Assembly: GCA_035294245.1 (NCBI GenBank)
Contig: DATGLG010000041.1
Coordinates: forward strand, 1 to 64,000
Reading direction: 5' to 3'
DNA from: DATGLG01 sp035294245
GTDB taxonomy: Bacteria > Pseudomonadota > Alphaproteobacteria > JACZXZ01
Length of the DNA: 64,000 bases
Below the pieces are notes generated by a model. It ran no database searches and was not told the origin of the DNA. It saw only the letters and a program-made list of their open reading frames with translations. Positions 17,564 to 26,554 of the stretch are shown in pieces (within the stretch, counting starts at the first letter, position 1; each line of letters starts with the position of its first letter). The position numbers and the translations under genes are program-made.

Positions 17564-18022
17564 TTACGCCGCCTTTTCCGTCTGTATGACCGGTGGGGTG
17601 CGGAAGGCGACGTTGATGCGGTTCCAGCCGTTGATGGCGACGACGGCCATGGTCAGCTTCACGAGCTCCTCCGGCGTGAAATGCCGGCTCGCCTCGGCAT
17701 AGACCTCGTCGGGCACGCGGCTCTCGGCGACCAGGGTCAGGGCCTCGGTCCAGGCGAGCGCCGCGCGCTCCCGCGGCGTGTAGAACGGGGCCTCGCGCCA
17801 GGCGGCGACGAGATGGAGCCGCTCGTCGCTCTCGCCCATCTTGCGCGCATCGCGCACATGCATGGCGAGGCAGAAGGCGCAGCCGTTGATTTGCGAGGCG
17901 CGGATCTTCACCAGCTCCAGGATCGCCGGCTCCAGCCCCGATTTGTTGACGTAGTCCTGCAGCCCCAGCATCGCCCGATAAGCGCCGGGCGCTGCCTTGT
18001 GGGCATCGAGTCTCGCTTCCAT
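17564..18022 (-). CDS. Carboxymuconolactone decarboxylase-family (AhpD-like) protein
   Basis: A 152-residue paralogue of the protein at 16918-17370, with the same C48-x-x-C51-x-x-x-H55 site in SQINGCAFCLAMHVRDA and the shared FYTPRERAALAWTEALT segment. It is a likely thiol-based peroxidase-like enzyme of the cytoplasm. ATG 18022 has an AAAGGAG box; the 34-codon extension upstream does not look coding. The divergent MocR regulator gene begins 136 bases away, an arrangement in which the regulator usually controls the AhpD-like gene. Confidence 0.88.
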   Translation of the reverse strand: MEARLDAHKAAPGAYRAMLGLQDYVNKSGLEPAILELVKIRASQINGCAFCLAMHVRDARKMGESDERLHLVAAWREAPFYTPRERAALAWTEALTLVAESRVPDEVYAEASRHFTPEELVKLTMAVVAINGWNRINVAFRTPPVIQTEKAA

Positions 18023-18157
18023 GGCCTGCTCCTTTCTCTGTCCAGACGGACCGCCCATGCGCGGGGCTTGCCCGCCGTCATGCGGGGGGAGATAGTCCTC
18101 CCCTGGCTCAGGCGATAGGGCCAAGACTCTCTAAACATGATTGGGCCATGAGGGGTC

Positions 18158-19591
18158 ATGCCGCGCGACAATCCTCCGATGCGCATCGAGCTCGACCGCC
18201 GCCTCGGCTTGCCGGCCTATCGGCAGATCTACGAGCGCATCCGCAAGGCGATCCTGAGCGGCAACCTGCCGCCCGGGGCCAAGCTGCCCTCGACGCGTAG
18301 CCTGTCGAGCCAGCTCGCAATCGCACGCGGCACCGTCGAGCTTGCCTATGAGATGCTCGCCGGCGAAGGCTATATCCTCGGCCGCGCCGCGGCGGGGACC
18401 ATCGTCGACCCGGAATTGGCGCAGAAGATCGCGCTGCCGGCGCGCCGCGCCCGCGAAGCGGCGCCGCACAGCGCCTCGCCGAGGGACTTCCCGCCGCCCA
18501 CGCCGCCGCTCCCCTTCCAGCTTGGCGTCCCTGCCTTCGACGCCTTCCCGCGCAAGCTATGGTCCCGCCTCGTGGCGCGGCGGGCGCGCGGCCTCTCGAC
18601 CCTGGCGATGGTCTATCAGGACCCCGCGGGCTACGCCCCCCTCCGCCAGGCGATCGTCAATTATCTCGCCATCGCCCGCGGCATCGCCTGCACCGTCGAG
18701 CAGGTCTTCGTCACCGCGGGCTTCCAGGGGGCGATCGGGCTCATCACCCATGCGCTTCTCGGCAAGGGCGATGCCGTCTGGGTCGAGGATCCCGGTTATT
18801 TCCGGGCGCGAGAGGCGTTCATCCTCGCAGGCGCCGCACCCGTCCCCGTCCCCGTCGACAGCGACGGGCTCGATGTGGCGGCAGGCATCGCGCGCGCTCC
18901 CGCGGCGCGCTTTGCCATGGTGACGCCGTCGCACCAGTCGCCCCTCGGCGTCAGCCTCGCCTTGCCGCGGCGGCTCGCCCTCCTCGCCTGGGCGACGTCG
19001 CGTGATGCCTGGATCATCGAGGACGATTACGACAGCGAGTTTCGCTATCGCGGCCGGCCGCTCCCGGCGCTCAAGAGTCTCGACGCCGCCGGGCGCGTCC
19101 TCTATGTCGGCACCTTCAGCAAGGTGCTGCTGCCCGGCCTGCGCCTCGGCTACCTCGTGGTGCCGGAAGGCGAAACGCGCCGCTTTGCCCGCGCCGCCGA
19201 TCTGCTCGCGCCGATCCCCTCCCTCCTCGACCAGATGACCGTCGCCGATTTCATTGCGCAGGGGCACTTCGCGCGACACATCAAGCGCATGCGCAGGCTC
19301 TATGGCGAGCGCCGCGCCGCTCTCGTCGAGGCCTTGGCCGGCCAGCTCGGCGACCGGCTCACGATTGCGGACGCCACCGGCGGCATGCAGCTCCTCGCCC
19401 GCCTCGCGCCGGGCGAGGACGATTTGGCTCTGGCGGCGCGCGCCCATGCGCGGGGGCTGGCGCCCACCGCCCTTTCGGCGACGGCCGTCGAGGCCAAATG
19501 CGGGCCCGGCCTGCTGCTCGGCTTCACGAACATCCCGGCAGCATCTGCAACGCGCGCGGCGCGGCGGCTGCGCGAGGCCCTCGAGGACTGA
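18158..19591 (+). CDS. MocR/PdxR-family transcriptional regulator (GntR HTH - aminotransferase fusion)
   Basis: A 477-residue protein with two domains. Residues about 8-75 form a GntR winged helix (GLPAYRQIYERIRKAILSGNLPPGAKLPSTRSL...ARGTVELAYEML). Residues about 110-475 form an inactive-looking class I aminotransferase domain that binds PLP, with VTPSHQSPLG, IIEDDYDSEFRY and the PLP lysine in GTFSKVLLPGLRLGY. MocR regulators sense PLP or an amino-acid aldimine. The gene faces the AhpD-like gene across 135 bases, so that operon is the likely target. ATG 18158 follows AGGGG; Met8 is an alternative start. Confidence 0.92.
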   Translation: MPRDNPPMRIELDRRLGLPAYRQIYERIRKAILSGNLPPGAKLPSTRSLSSQLAIARGTVELAYEMLAGEGYILGRAAAGTIVDPELAQKIALPARRAREAAPHSASPRDFPPPTPPLPFQLGVPAFDAFPRKLWSRLVARRARGLSTLAMVYQDPAGYAPLRQAIVNYLAIARGIACTVEQVFVTAGFQGAIGLITHALLGKGDAVWVEDPGYFRAREAFILAGAAPVPVPVDSDGLDVAAGIARAPAARFAMVTPSHQSPLGVSLALPRRLALLAWATSRDAWIIEDDYDSEFRYRGRPLPALKSLDAAGRVLYVGTFSKVLLPGLRLGYLVVPEGETRRFARAADLLAPIPSLLDQMTVADFIAQGHFARHIKRMRRLYGERRAALVEALAGQLGDRLTIADATGGMQLLARLAPGEDDLALAARAHARGLAPTALSATAVEAKCGPGLLLGFTNIPAASATRAARRLREALED

Positions 19592-19836
19592 TCCTCGTCA
19601 GAGTATCCGTGCTCGCGCCATTGGCGTGGGCGAGTCGCCCACGACACGTGCAAGTGCTCCCTTGAGGCGTTTCCCACCAGCAATGCGCGATATTTTCGCG
19701 CGCATTCCGGTTATTGGAACAGGTCGCGCGGCGACGCGAGAATCATGCTGTTCTTCTTGGATTTTTACCGGCGCTTAAGAGGGCTGCGCTAAGCGTTGCC
19801 GGTCGTCTCGTCACCCTCGATCTGGGAGATTTGCCC
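19592..19836. other. Intergenic region upstream of the first chemoreceptor gene
   Basis: This stretch has no convincing gene. It holds a near-perfect palindrome at 19625-19643: 9-base arms CGTGGGCGA/TCGCCCACG around one central base. That is too tight for an RNA loop but suitable as a protein site or a MocR-end hairpin. An AT-richer stretch at about 19740-19775 may hold the chemoreceptor promoter. Confidence 0.35.
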
Positions 19837-21594
19837 GTGCGCATTGCCACTCTCACCAAATTCGCGATGGCTGCGATCCTGGCGATATCCGTCGCCTCTG
19901 GCGTCATGCTGATCGTCATGAACCGCAGCCTGGATGCCGAGCGGGCGGCCGAGCATCGTCAGGCCGAGTTCAAGCAGCTCGGGATCGATCTCGCCAACGC
20001 CTCGGACTATCTGACCAACGAGGCCCGCCAATACACGATCTTCGGCGACAAGGTTCACTTCGACAATTACTGGCGCGAGGTCAACGAGACGAAGACCCGC
20101 GATCATGTGGTGGCGCGCCTCAAGGAGCTTGGTGCGCCGGCCGCCGAGCTTGCGCTGATCGAGCAGGCGAAGGCCAATTCCGACGCCCTCATCAAGACCG
20201 AGGACGCGGCGATGAAAGCGGTTGCCGCGGGCGATCTCAAGCGCGCCCAGACGCTGATGTTCGGCGCCGATTACGACAAGAACAAGGCCATCATCATGAA
20301 GCCGATCGCGGAGTTTCAGCACATGATGAACACCCGCGCGAGCGGTGAGGCCGCCGATGCGCGCGCTACGGCCGAGACGATGCAGAGCCTGGCCGAGGCC
20401 ACCATTGCTCTCCTGGTCGCCGCCACGCTCGCCTTGATCTACTTCCTCTTCATCCGTCGCGTGGTCTCGCCGCTCACCGTGCTCTCGACGGTGCTCGGCC
20501 GCCTCGCCGGGGGCGACAAGTCGGTCGAGGTGCCCGCGACGACGCGCGAGGACGAGGTCGGCCGCATGATCCAGGCGGTTCGCGTCTTCAAGGAGAATGC
20601 CATTCAGACCGAGCGGCTGCAGCAGGAAGCCGAGGAGAACCGTCGGCGCATGGAAGCGGAGAAGGAGCGCCGTGCGCGCGAGGAGGAGGCGGCACGGGCG
20701 GAGAAGGAGGCGGAGAAGGAGCGGCAGCGCCTTGAGCAGGAGCGTCGCGCCCGGCATCTGACCGAGCTCACGCAGAGCTTCGACCGCGAGGCCACCGGCA
20801 TGCTCCGGCAGGTCTCGTCCTCGGCGAGCGGGCTACAGGCCACGGCACAGAGCATGTCGGCGACGGCCGAGGAGACCAATCGCAAGTCGAACGCGGTGGC
20901 GGCGGCATCAGGTCAGACATCGTCGAACGTGCAGACGGTGGCGACGGCGACGGAGGAGCTATCGGCCTCGATCGGCGAGATCGGGCGCCAGGTGACCCAG
21001 TCGACGCAGATCGCGCAGAAGGCGGTGACCGAGGCGGCGCAGACGAGCGAGCAGGTGAAGACCCTGGCCGAGGCGGCGCAGAAGATCGGGGAGGTCGTGA
21101 ACCTGATCAACGATATCGCCTCGCAGACCAATCTCCTGGCGCTCAACGCCACGATCGAGGCGGCGCGGGCCGGGGAGGCGGGGAAGGGATTTGCGGTGGT
21201 GGCGTCCGAGGTGAAGACCTTGGCGACGCAGACGGCAAAGGCGACCGAGGAGATCGCGGCGCAGATCGGGAACATGCAGCAGGCGACGGGGAGCACCGTT
21301 GCTGCGATCGACAATATCCGGGGGACGATCGGGGAGATCAGCCAGATTGCGACGGTGATCGCGGCGGCGATCGAGGAGCAGGGGGCGGCGACGCAGGAGA
21401 TCGCGCGCAACGTGCAGCAGGCGGCGCGCGGCACCCAGGATGTCTCGGCCAATATCGCCAGTGTCACCCAGGCCGCCGCCAGCACGGGTGCAGCGTCGGC
21501 CGAGGTGCTGACCGCGGCGACGGCGCTGTCCCGGCAATCCGAGGCGCTTCTCGGCGAAGTCAATCGCTTCCTCGCCGCGGTGCGCGCGGCGTAG
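19837..21594 (+). CDS. Methyl-accepting chemotaxis protein
   Basis: A 585-residue chemoreceptor. TM1 is at about 7-26, a four-helix-type periplasmic region follows to about 187, TM2 spans about 188-208, then come HAMP (about 209-265), a Glu/Arg-rich coiled coil and the MA signalling domain with the hairpin tip EVVNLINDIASQTNLLALNATIEAARAGEAGKGFAVVASEVK. It ends RFLAAVRAA with no NWETF-like CheR tether. I use GTG 19837 (GGGAG box), since the only longer starts are TTG or have no ribosome site. Between about 20890 and 21430 Ala and Gly codons switch to GCG and GGG, unlike the flanks. The ligand is unknown. Confidence 0.9.
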   Translation: MRIATLTKFAMAAILAISVASGVMLIVMNRSLDAERAAEHRQAEFKQLGIDLANASDYLTNEARQYTIFGDKVHFDNYWREVNETKTRDHVVARLKELGAPAAELALIEQAKANSDALIKTEDAAMKAVAAGDLKRAQTLMFGADYDKNKAIIMKPIAEFQHMMNTRASGEAADARATAETMQSLAEATIALLVAATLALIYFLFIRRVVSPLTVLSTVLGRLAGGDKSVEVPATTREDEVGRMIQAVRVFKENAIQTERLQQEAEENRRRMEAEKERRAREEEAARAEKEAEKERQRLEQERRARHLTELTQSFDREATGMLRQVSSSASGLQATAQSMSATAEETNRKSNAVAAASGQTSSNVQTVATATEELSASIGEIGRQVTQSTQIAQKAVTEAAQTSEQVKTLAEAAQKIGEVVNLINDIASQTNLLALNATIEAARAGEAGKGFAVVASEVKTLATQTAKATEEIAAQIGNMQQATGSTVAAIDNIRGTIGEISQIATVIAAAIEEQGAATQEIARNVQQAARGTQDVSANIASVTQAAASTGAASAEVLTAATALSRQSEALLGEVNRFLAAVRAA

Positions 21595-21706
21595 CGGCGA
21601 AGGGGATGCGCCGCGCTTCTTGCGTTTTCGGCGCGATTTTCACGGCGGTTTAACGAATTTTGCCGATGGTCCGATGAGTCGTTCCAAATGCCTGGAGAAT
21701 GCTGAG

Positions 21707-23482
21707 ATGCGCGCCTCGTTTCTGTCCCACCTCAAAATCCGAACCAAGCTGCTTTTCATCGTCGGCCTGTCGGTGCTGTCCCTGGCGGTAGCGGCGGCAT
21801 TGTCGGGCTATTTCCTCTACGAGCGCATGCTGGACGACCGCATCGAAACGGCCCGCGCCGTCGTTGAATCTGTGCGCGGCGTCGCGGCCAAGCTCGAGGC
21901 ACAGGTCCAGGCGGGCAAGCTCAGCCATGACGAGGCGCTCGCCCGCTTCCGCCAGGTCGTCTATGGCGCGCGCTACGGCAAGGGCGGCCAGGACTATCTC
22001 ATGACCTTCACGACAAAGGGCATCAGCATCGCCAACGGCAACGTGCCCTCGCAGGAAGGCCAGGACCGCAGCGGCTCTCAGGATAAGCTGGGCCACTTCA
22101 TCGTCCGCGACATCATCGCGGCGGCCGAGCGCGGCGGCGGGACGACGCGCTACTACTATCCCAAGCCCGGCGGCACCGAGCCGCTGCCAAAGGTGACCTA
22201 TGCAGCGTCCTTCGCGCCCTGGGACATGGTGATCGCCAGCGGACTCTATATCGACGACGTGCAGAGCGATCTGATCGACATGCTGGTGAAGCTCGGCGTC
22301 GGGCTCGTCGTGCTCGCCGGTCTCGGCGCCGCGTTGACCTATGGCGTCGGCCGCAGCATCACGCGGGCCCTCTCCGGGCTGCGCGACAAGATGGCGCTCC
22401 TGGCACAGGGGCGGACCGAGGTCGCGATCGTCGAGACGGCATGGCAGGACGAGATCGGCGAGATGGCGCGCGCCGTCGAGGTGTTCAAGAGAAACGCCAT
22501 CGAGAAGGAGCGCCTCGAGGCCGAGCGCGAGGCGGCGACGGCGGCGGAGCGAGAGCGCGAGGCCGAGGCGCGGGCGGCGGAGCAGCGGCGAAGCGAGGAG
22601 GCGGCGGCGAAAGAGCGCGAGGCCGCGTCCCGGCGCCGCGACGAGATGCTGAAGCTGGCCGACCTCTTCGAGAGCAGCGTGAAGAGCGTGGTGGCGACCG
22701 TCTCGGCCTCGGCGGGAGAGATGCAGGCGGCGACCGGCGAGCTCGCGTCGACCGCGGGAGAGACGAGCCGCCAGGCCGGAGCCGTGGCCGCAGCCTCCGA
22801 GCAGACCTCGGCGAATGTGCAGACGGTGGCGACGGCGACCGAGGAGCTCTCGGCCTCGATCGGCGAGATCGGTCGTCAGGTGACGCAGTCGACGCAGATC
22901 GCCGAGAAGGCGGTCGCCGAGGCGCAGCATACCAGCGAGCAGGTGAAGAGCCTCGCCGAGGCGGCGCAGAAGATCGGCGAGGTCGTCAACCTGATCAACG
23001 ACATCGCCGCCCAGACGAACCTCCTGGCCTTGAACGCGACGATCGAGGCGGCGCGCGCCGGCGAGGCGGGCAAGGGCTTCGCGGTGGTCGCCTCGGAGGT
23101 GAAGACGCTCGCCACTCAGACGGCGAAGGCGACCGAGGAGATCGCCGCCCAGATCGCGGGCATGCAACAGGCCACGGGAAGCACGGTCACCGCCATCGAC
23201 CACATCCGCGGCACCATCGGCGAGATCAGCCATGTGGCGATGACCATCGCCTCGGCGATCGAGGAGCAGGGGGCGGCCACCCAGGAGATTGCGCGCAACG
23301 TGCAGCAGGCGGCTCGGGGCACGCAGGACGTCTCGGCCAATATCGGCGGCGTCACCAAGGCCGCGGCGACCACCGGAGCCGCCACCGCGCGAATGCAGCA
23401 GGCCACCTCCCGCCTTGCCGAGCAATCGGAGCGTCTCGCCGCCGAGGTCGACCGCTTCCTGGCCACCGTCCGCGCGGCCTGA
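21707..23482 (+). CDS. Methyl-accepting chemotaxis protein with single Cache sensor
   Basis: A 591-residue receptor. TM1 (about 12-33) is followed by a periplasmic region of about 155 residues with sCache_2 features (KGGQDYLMTF, HPI-like loop region, PWDMVIASGLYIDDV). TM2 is at about 192-215, then HAMP, coiled coil and an MA domain almost identical at the tip to its neighbour. sCache_2 domains typically bind small organic acids. It ends RFLATVRAA without a CheR pentapeptide. I start at ATG 21707 (MRASFLSHLKIRTK), since the TM1 preamble matches the other receptors; the in-frame Met at 21674 has no ribosome site. Confidence 0.9.
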   Translation: MRASFLSHLKIRTKLLFIVGLSVLSLAVAAALSGYFLYERMLDDRIETARAVVESVRGVAAKLEAQVQAGKLSHDEALARFRQVVYGARYGKGGQDYLMTFTTKGISIANGNVPSQEGQDRSGSQDKLGHFIVRDIIAAAERGGGTTRYYYPKPGGTEPLPKVTYAASFAPWDMVIASGLYIDDVQSDLIDMLVKLGVGLVVLAGLGAALTYGVGRSITRALSGLRDKMALLAQGRTEVAIVETAWQDEIGEMARAVEVFKRNAIEKERLEAEREAATAAEREREAEARAAEQRRSEEAAAKEREAASRRRDEMLKLADLFESSVKSVVATVSASAGEMQAATGELASTAGETSRQAGAVAAASEQTSANVQTVATATEELSASIGEIGRQVTQSTQIAEKAVAEAQHTSEQVKSLAEAAQKIGEVVNLINDIAAQTNLLALNATIEAARAGEAGKGFAVVASEVKTLATQTAKATEEIAAQIAGMQQATGSTVTAIDHIRGTIGEISHVAMTIASAIEEQGAATQEIARNVQQAARGTQDVSANIGGVTKAAATTGAATARMQQATSRLAEQSERLAAEVDRFLATVRAA

Positions 23483-23522
23483 TCGCTTGCTTTGATTTGC
23501 GAGTCCCACCGCATCGCTGCTG

Positions 23523-23690
23523 GGACGGCTTTGCGGCGGGTTGGGCATTTCCCTCTCCGCCCTGATGGCGAGCGCCGTCGCCGGCATTGATGCCGCCAAT
23601 ACGGCGAGCCTGCGCCTCCACGCCAAGCTCGGCTTCGCCCAGGTCGCCCACTTCCGCGAGGCCGGATGGAAGTTCGAGCGCTGGCTTTAG
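23523..23690 (+). pseudogene. Remnant of a GNAT N-acetyltransferase gene (C-terminal piece)
   Basis: One frame reads AGIDAANTASLRLHAKLGF followed by AQVAHFREAGWKFERWL and a TAG at 23688-23690. This is the C-terminal signature of phosphinothricin/GNAT acetyltransferases (GIDxxNxxSxxLHxKLGF ... GxKFxRWLD). The N-terminal two thirds of the domain are absent: upstream is the end of the second chemoreceptor gene, about 40 bases away. The stop falls just before the usual DLxxM ending. It is best read as a decayed fragment. The ATG at 23565 could only make a 41-residue peptide. Confidence 0.7.
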
Positions 23691-23853
23691 CAGCGGGGCG
23701 GTGCCGTTCACCTTCATTTAACGGACCGGCATTACAAAAAAATTCCAGCCTGGGCGATCGCCCGCGCGCCACTCCCGAGGCGGCGCGATCTCGCGCCGGG
23801 CGATCGCCGCGCGCGCCGCGGCGAGGTCCCAGGACAGGGCAGACGAGGAGCCG
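23691..23853. other. Intergenic region upstream of the third chemoreceptor gene
   Basis: No gene is visible. GGGCGATCGCC, which contains the perfect palindrome GGCGATCGCC, occurs twice (23752-23762 and 23798-23808), each followed by a CG-alternating tract. Together with the GNAT remnant this fills the 371-base gap between the second and third receptor genes. Confidence 0.4.
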
Positions 23854-25962
23854 ATGATCGCCGTTCGCAACCCCTTTACCTCCATGAAGCATCTTCGCAT
23901 CGCCACGCGGATCTATGGCGGCTTCGGCGCCCTCATGGCGCTCGGCCTCGCGATCGCCCTCATCGGCCTGTGGCAATCGGGCGTGCTCACTCAGGAGATC
24001 GAGACTTATGCCCGGCGCTCGGGCAGCAATGCGCGCACGCTGCAAACCGAGATCGCGCTGCAGCGGCTCCAGGTGCTGGCGACGCGTTACAAGACCCTCG
24101 GCGACCCGCAGGCGGTCAAGGACTTCGCCGGCGAGGAGGCCAAGGTCGAGGCCTTGCTGCGGGCGGCGATCGAGGCGGCGTCCTCGCCCGCGCGGCGCAA
24201 GACCTACCAGGACATCCTTGCCCACACCCAGGCATATAAGAGCGATTTCGGCGATCTCGTCGATCTCATCGGCAAGCTCAAGGCGAGCAAGGAGGCGCTC
24301 TTCAAGTCGGGCGACACGCTCAAGGCCGCCGCCGAGAAGCTGGTGGGCTCCGCCAAGATCGCGAACGATCCCTTCCTCGACGATTCGGTGACGGCCTTCG
24401 AAAGCGCCCTCCATCTCGCCCGCGAGACGAGCTGGCACTTCCTCGCTACCCTCGACGAGAACGGGCCGTCCGACTTCAAGGCGGCGACCGACAAGGCCTT
24501 CCAGGCGCTCGACTCCATGTGGAAGGTGCCTGCGGCCAAGGATCTGCGCGGCCAGATGCAGAGCGTGCGCGACGCCGTGCTCGCCTATGACGCGGCGTTC
24601 CAGCAGGTCGTCCATGGCATGCTCGACGCCGACGATCTCTTCAACGGCGAGATGAGCCACCTCTCCGGGGACATCGCCAAGGCCCTCGACATGCAGACGG
24701 CGCAGTTCGCCGCCGACATGCAGGCCGCCAAGGCCGAGTCCGATCGCACGATCGCGCGCTCCAATAGGACGCAGATCGCCACCGCCGGCATCGCCGCGAT
24801 CCTCGGCGCCATCCTCGCCTGGATCATCGGGCGCGCCATCGGCACGGCGATGGGCCGCATGACGGCGACCATGCGCCGGCTCGCCGAGGGCGACCTCGCC
24901 GTCGAGATCACCGGGCGCGAGCTGAAGAACGAGCTCGGCGAGATGGCCAAGGCGCTCCAGGTCTTCAAGGACAACGCCGTCGACAAGCAGCGCCTCGAAG
25001 CCGAGCAGAAGGCGGCCGCGGCCGAGCGCCAGGAGCGCGAGGAGGCTGCGCGGCAGGCCGAGGTGCGGCGCCAGGCCGAGGAGGCGGAGAAGGAGCGCAT
25101 CGCCGCCGAGCGCCGCCGGCAGGAGATGCTCGCGCTTGCCGACAGCTTCGAGCGCAGCGTCAAGCGCGTCGTCGACACCGTCTCGAGCTCCTCGACCGAG
25201 ATGCAGGCGACGGCGGGCTCGCTTGCCGCCACCGCCGAGGCGACCAGCCGGCGCGCCGGCACCGTGGCGGCGGCCTCCGAGGAGACCTCCGCCAATGTCC
25301 GCACCGTGGCCACCGCCGCCGAGGAGCTCTCGGCCTCGATCGGCGAGATCGGCCGCCAGGTCGGCCAGTCGACCGCGATCGCCCACAAGGCCGTCGAGGA
25401 GGCGAAGACGACGAATGCGACAGTGCGGGGCCTTGCCGATGCCGCGCAGAAGATTGGCCAGGTCGTCGAGCTCATCACCGACATCGCGAGCCAGACCAAT
25501 CTCCTGGCGCTCAACGCCACCATCGAGGCGGCGCGCGCCGGCGACGCCGGCAAGGGCTTCGCCGTGGTAGCGACCGAGGTCAAAGCGCTCGCCGATCAGA
25601 CGGCCAAGGCCACGGAGGAGATCGCGGCGCAGATCAACGGCATGCAATCGGCGACCGGCATGGCCGTCGGCGCCATCGAGCATATCCGCGAGACCATCGC
25701 CGAGATGGAGCAGATCGCGACGGCGATCGCTGCCGCCATCGAGGAGCAGGGTGCCGCGACTCAGGAGATCGCACGCAACGTCCAGCAGGCGGCGCGCGGC
25801 ACCGACGAGGTCTCGTCCAATATCGCGGAGGTGACCCAGGCCGCCGCCAGCACCGGAGCCGCGACGAGCCAGGTGCAGCAGGCGGCCCTGCGCCTGACCG
25901 AGCAGTCGGAGGAGCTGCGGCGGGGGGTCGAGAGCTTCCTCGCGACCGTCCGCGCCGCCTGA
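23854..25962 (+). CDS. Methyl-accepting chemotaxis protein with long helical sensor
   Basis: A 702-residue receptor, the largest of the three. TM1 (about 24-43) and TM2 (about 308-330) enclose a periplasmic region of about 265 residues that looks entirely helical, with heptad-rich Ala/Leu/Lys. Its length fits a helical bimodular (HBM) sensor, a class that binds organic acids or polyamines; this is inference from size and composition. HAMP, a coiled coil and the MA domain follow, ending SFLATVRAA with no CheR tether. ATG 23854 has a GAGGAG box. The signalling tip is less similar to the other two than they are to each other. Confidence 0.9.
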   Translation: MIAVRNPFTSMKHLRIATRIYGGFGALMALGLAIALIGLWQSGVLTQEIETYARRSGSNARTLQTEIALQRLQVLATRYKTLGDPQAVKDFAGEEAKVEALLRAAIEAASSPARRKTYQDILAHTQAYKSDFGDLVDLIGKLKASKEALFKSGDTLKAAAEKLVGSAKIANDPFLDDSVTAFESALHLARETSWHFLATLDENGPSDFKAATDKAFQALDSMWKVPAAKDLRGQMQSVRDAVLAYDAAFQQVVHGMLDADDLFNGEMSHLSGDIAKALDMQTAQFAADMQAAKAESDRTIARSNRTQIATAGIAAILGAILAWIIGRAIGTAMGRMTATMRRLAEGDLAVEITGRELKNELGEMAKALQVFKDNAVDKQRLEAEQKAAAAERQEREEAARQAEVRRQAEEAEKERIAAERRRQEMLALADSFERSVKRVVDTVSSSSTEMQATAGSLAATAEATSRRAGTVAAASEETSANVRTVATAAEELSASIGEIGRQVGQSTAIAHKAVEEAKTTNATVRGLADAAQKIGQVVELITDIASQTNLLALNATIEAARAGDAGKGFAVVATEVKALADQTAKATEEIAAQINGMQSATGMAVGAIEHIRETIAEMEQIATAIAAAIEEQGAATQEIARNVQQAARGTDEVSSNIAEVTQAAASTGAATSQVQQAALRLTEQSEELRRGVESFLATVRAA

Positions 25963-25996
25963 GCCGCGCGCTTGAGCGGCGGCGCTGCGCCACCCG

Positions 25997-26257
25997 TCAG
26001 GCGAGGTTCCAGAGGGGATCGCGAGGGGTGGGCTTGACCGCTTCGCCGGGAAGGGGGACCGCCTTGGCGGTGGTGCGCCGCAGACGCCTGGCCTCGCGAA
26101 GAATCGCCTCGATGTCCTCGCGCCGCAGCTTGTCCCGCTTCATCACGGCGCGAACGATCGGGTCTGCCAGCATTTCCCGGACCGGCGGCTCGATGCCGCC
26201 CGCGGTCCAAAGCTGCGCCGCCGAAGAACGCGTAGGTGGACGCAAGCTCCTGCTCAT
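25997..26257 (-). CDS. Small basic protein of unknown function
   Basis: An 86-residue protein (MSRSLRPPTRSSAAQLW...). The middle, PPVREMLADPIVRAVMKRDKLRREDIEAILREARRLRR, is amphipathic and helical and resembles short conserved proteins I have seen in alphaproteobacteria without a known role. There is no signal peptide, no cysteine and no membrane segment. ATG 26257 has GGAGG, placed close to the start; the frame can extend to a GTG at 26299. Convergent with the third receptor gene, it is the only minus-strand gene in this stretch. Confidence 0.6.
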   Translation of the reverse strand: MSRSLRPPTRSSAAQLWTAGGIEPPVREMLADPIVRAVMKRDKLRREDIEAILREARRLRRTTAKAVPLPGEAVKPTPRDPLWNLA

Positions 26258-26424
26258 GGCCTCCGCCCCTGTCTTGCCGTGGCGACCCCCTTTCGCCACG
26301 TCGTTGGAGAGGCTTTCAGCTTAGCAGCTACAAGCTGCGGTTTTGTGACATAAATCGAACATCGGTTGTGGGGCGACCCATCCGGCCGCGACCCCATCCG
26401 CCTTCGGCTGCCCTCCATTCGGGG

Positions 26425-26453
26425 CTTGCAGCGGCGGAACGGTTTGCACATAT
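26425..26453 (+). promoter_or_regulatory. Possible heat-shock sigma (RpoH) promoter of htpG
   Basis: CTTGCA (26425-26430) and ACATAT (26448-26453) are separated by 17 bases, close to the alphaproteobacterial RpoH pattern CTTG...C-ATnT. It lies about 100 bases upstream of the htpG start. The rest of the 297-base gap (26258-26554) shows no gene. Confidence 0.35.
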
Positions 26454-26554
26454 GTCGCGCTGGCACCGTTCGGCGCGACCGCTTGGAGAGACGGCGAGCG
26501 CGCCGGCGGTCGCGAACGGCGTTGACGAGAGGGACGAAGAGGGAAGAGGAGACC

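Noticed and set aside
23752..23808. Two GGCGATCGCC palindromes as a HIP1-type repeat family
   Set aside because: Only two copies were noticed in the window and such palindromes arise easily at this GC content; noted in the gap entry instead.
23116..25683. 855-residue minus-strand open frame across the second and third chemoreceptor genes
   Set aside because: Leu/Gly/Arg-rich shadow caused by high GC; it crosses an intergenic region and matches nothing.
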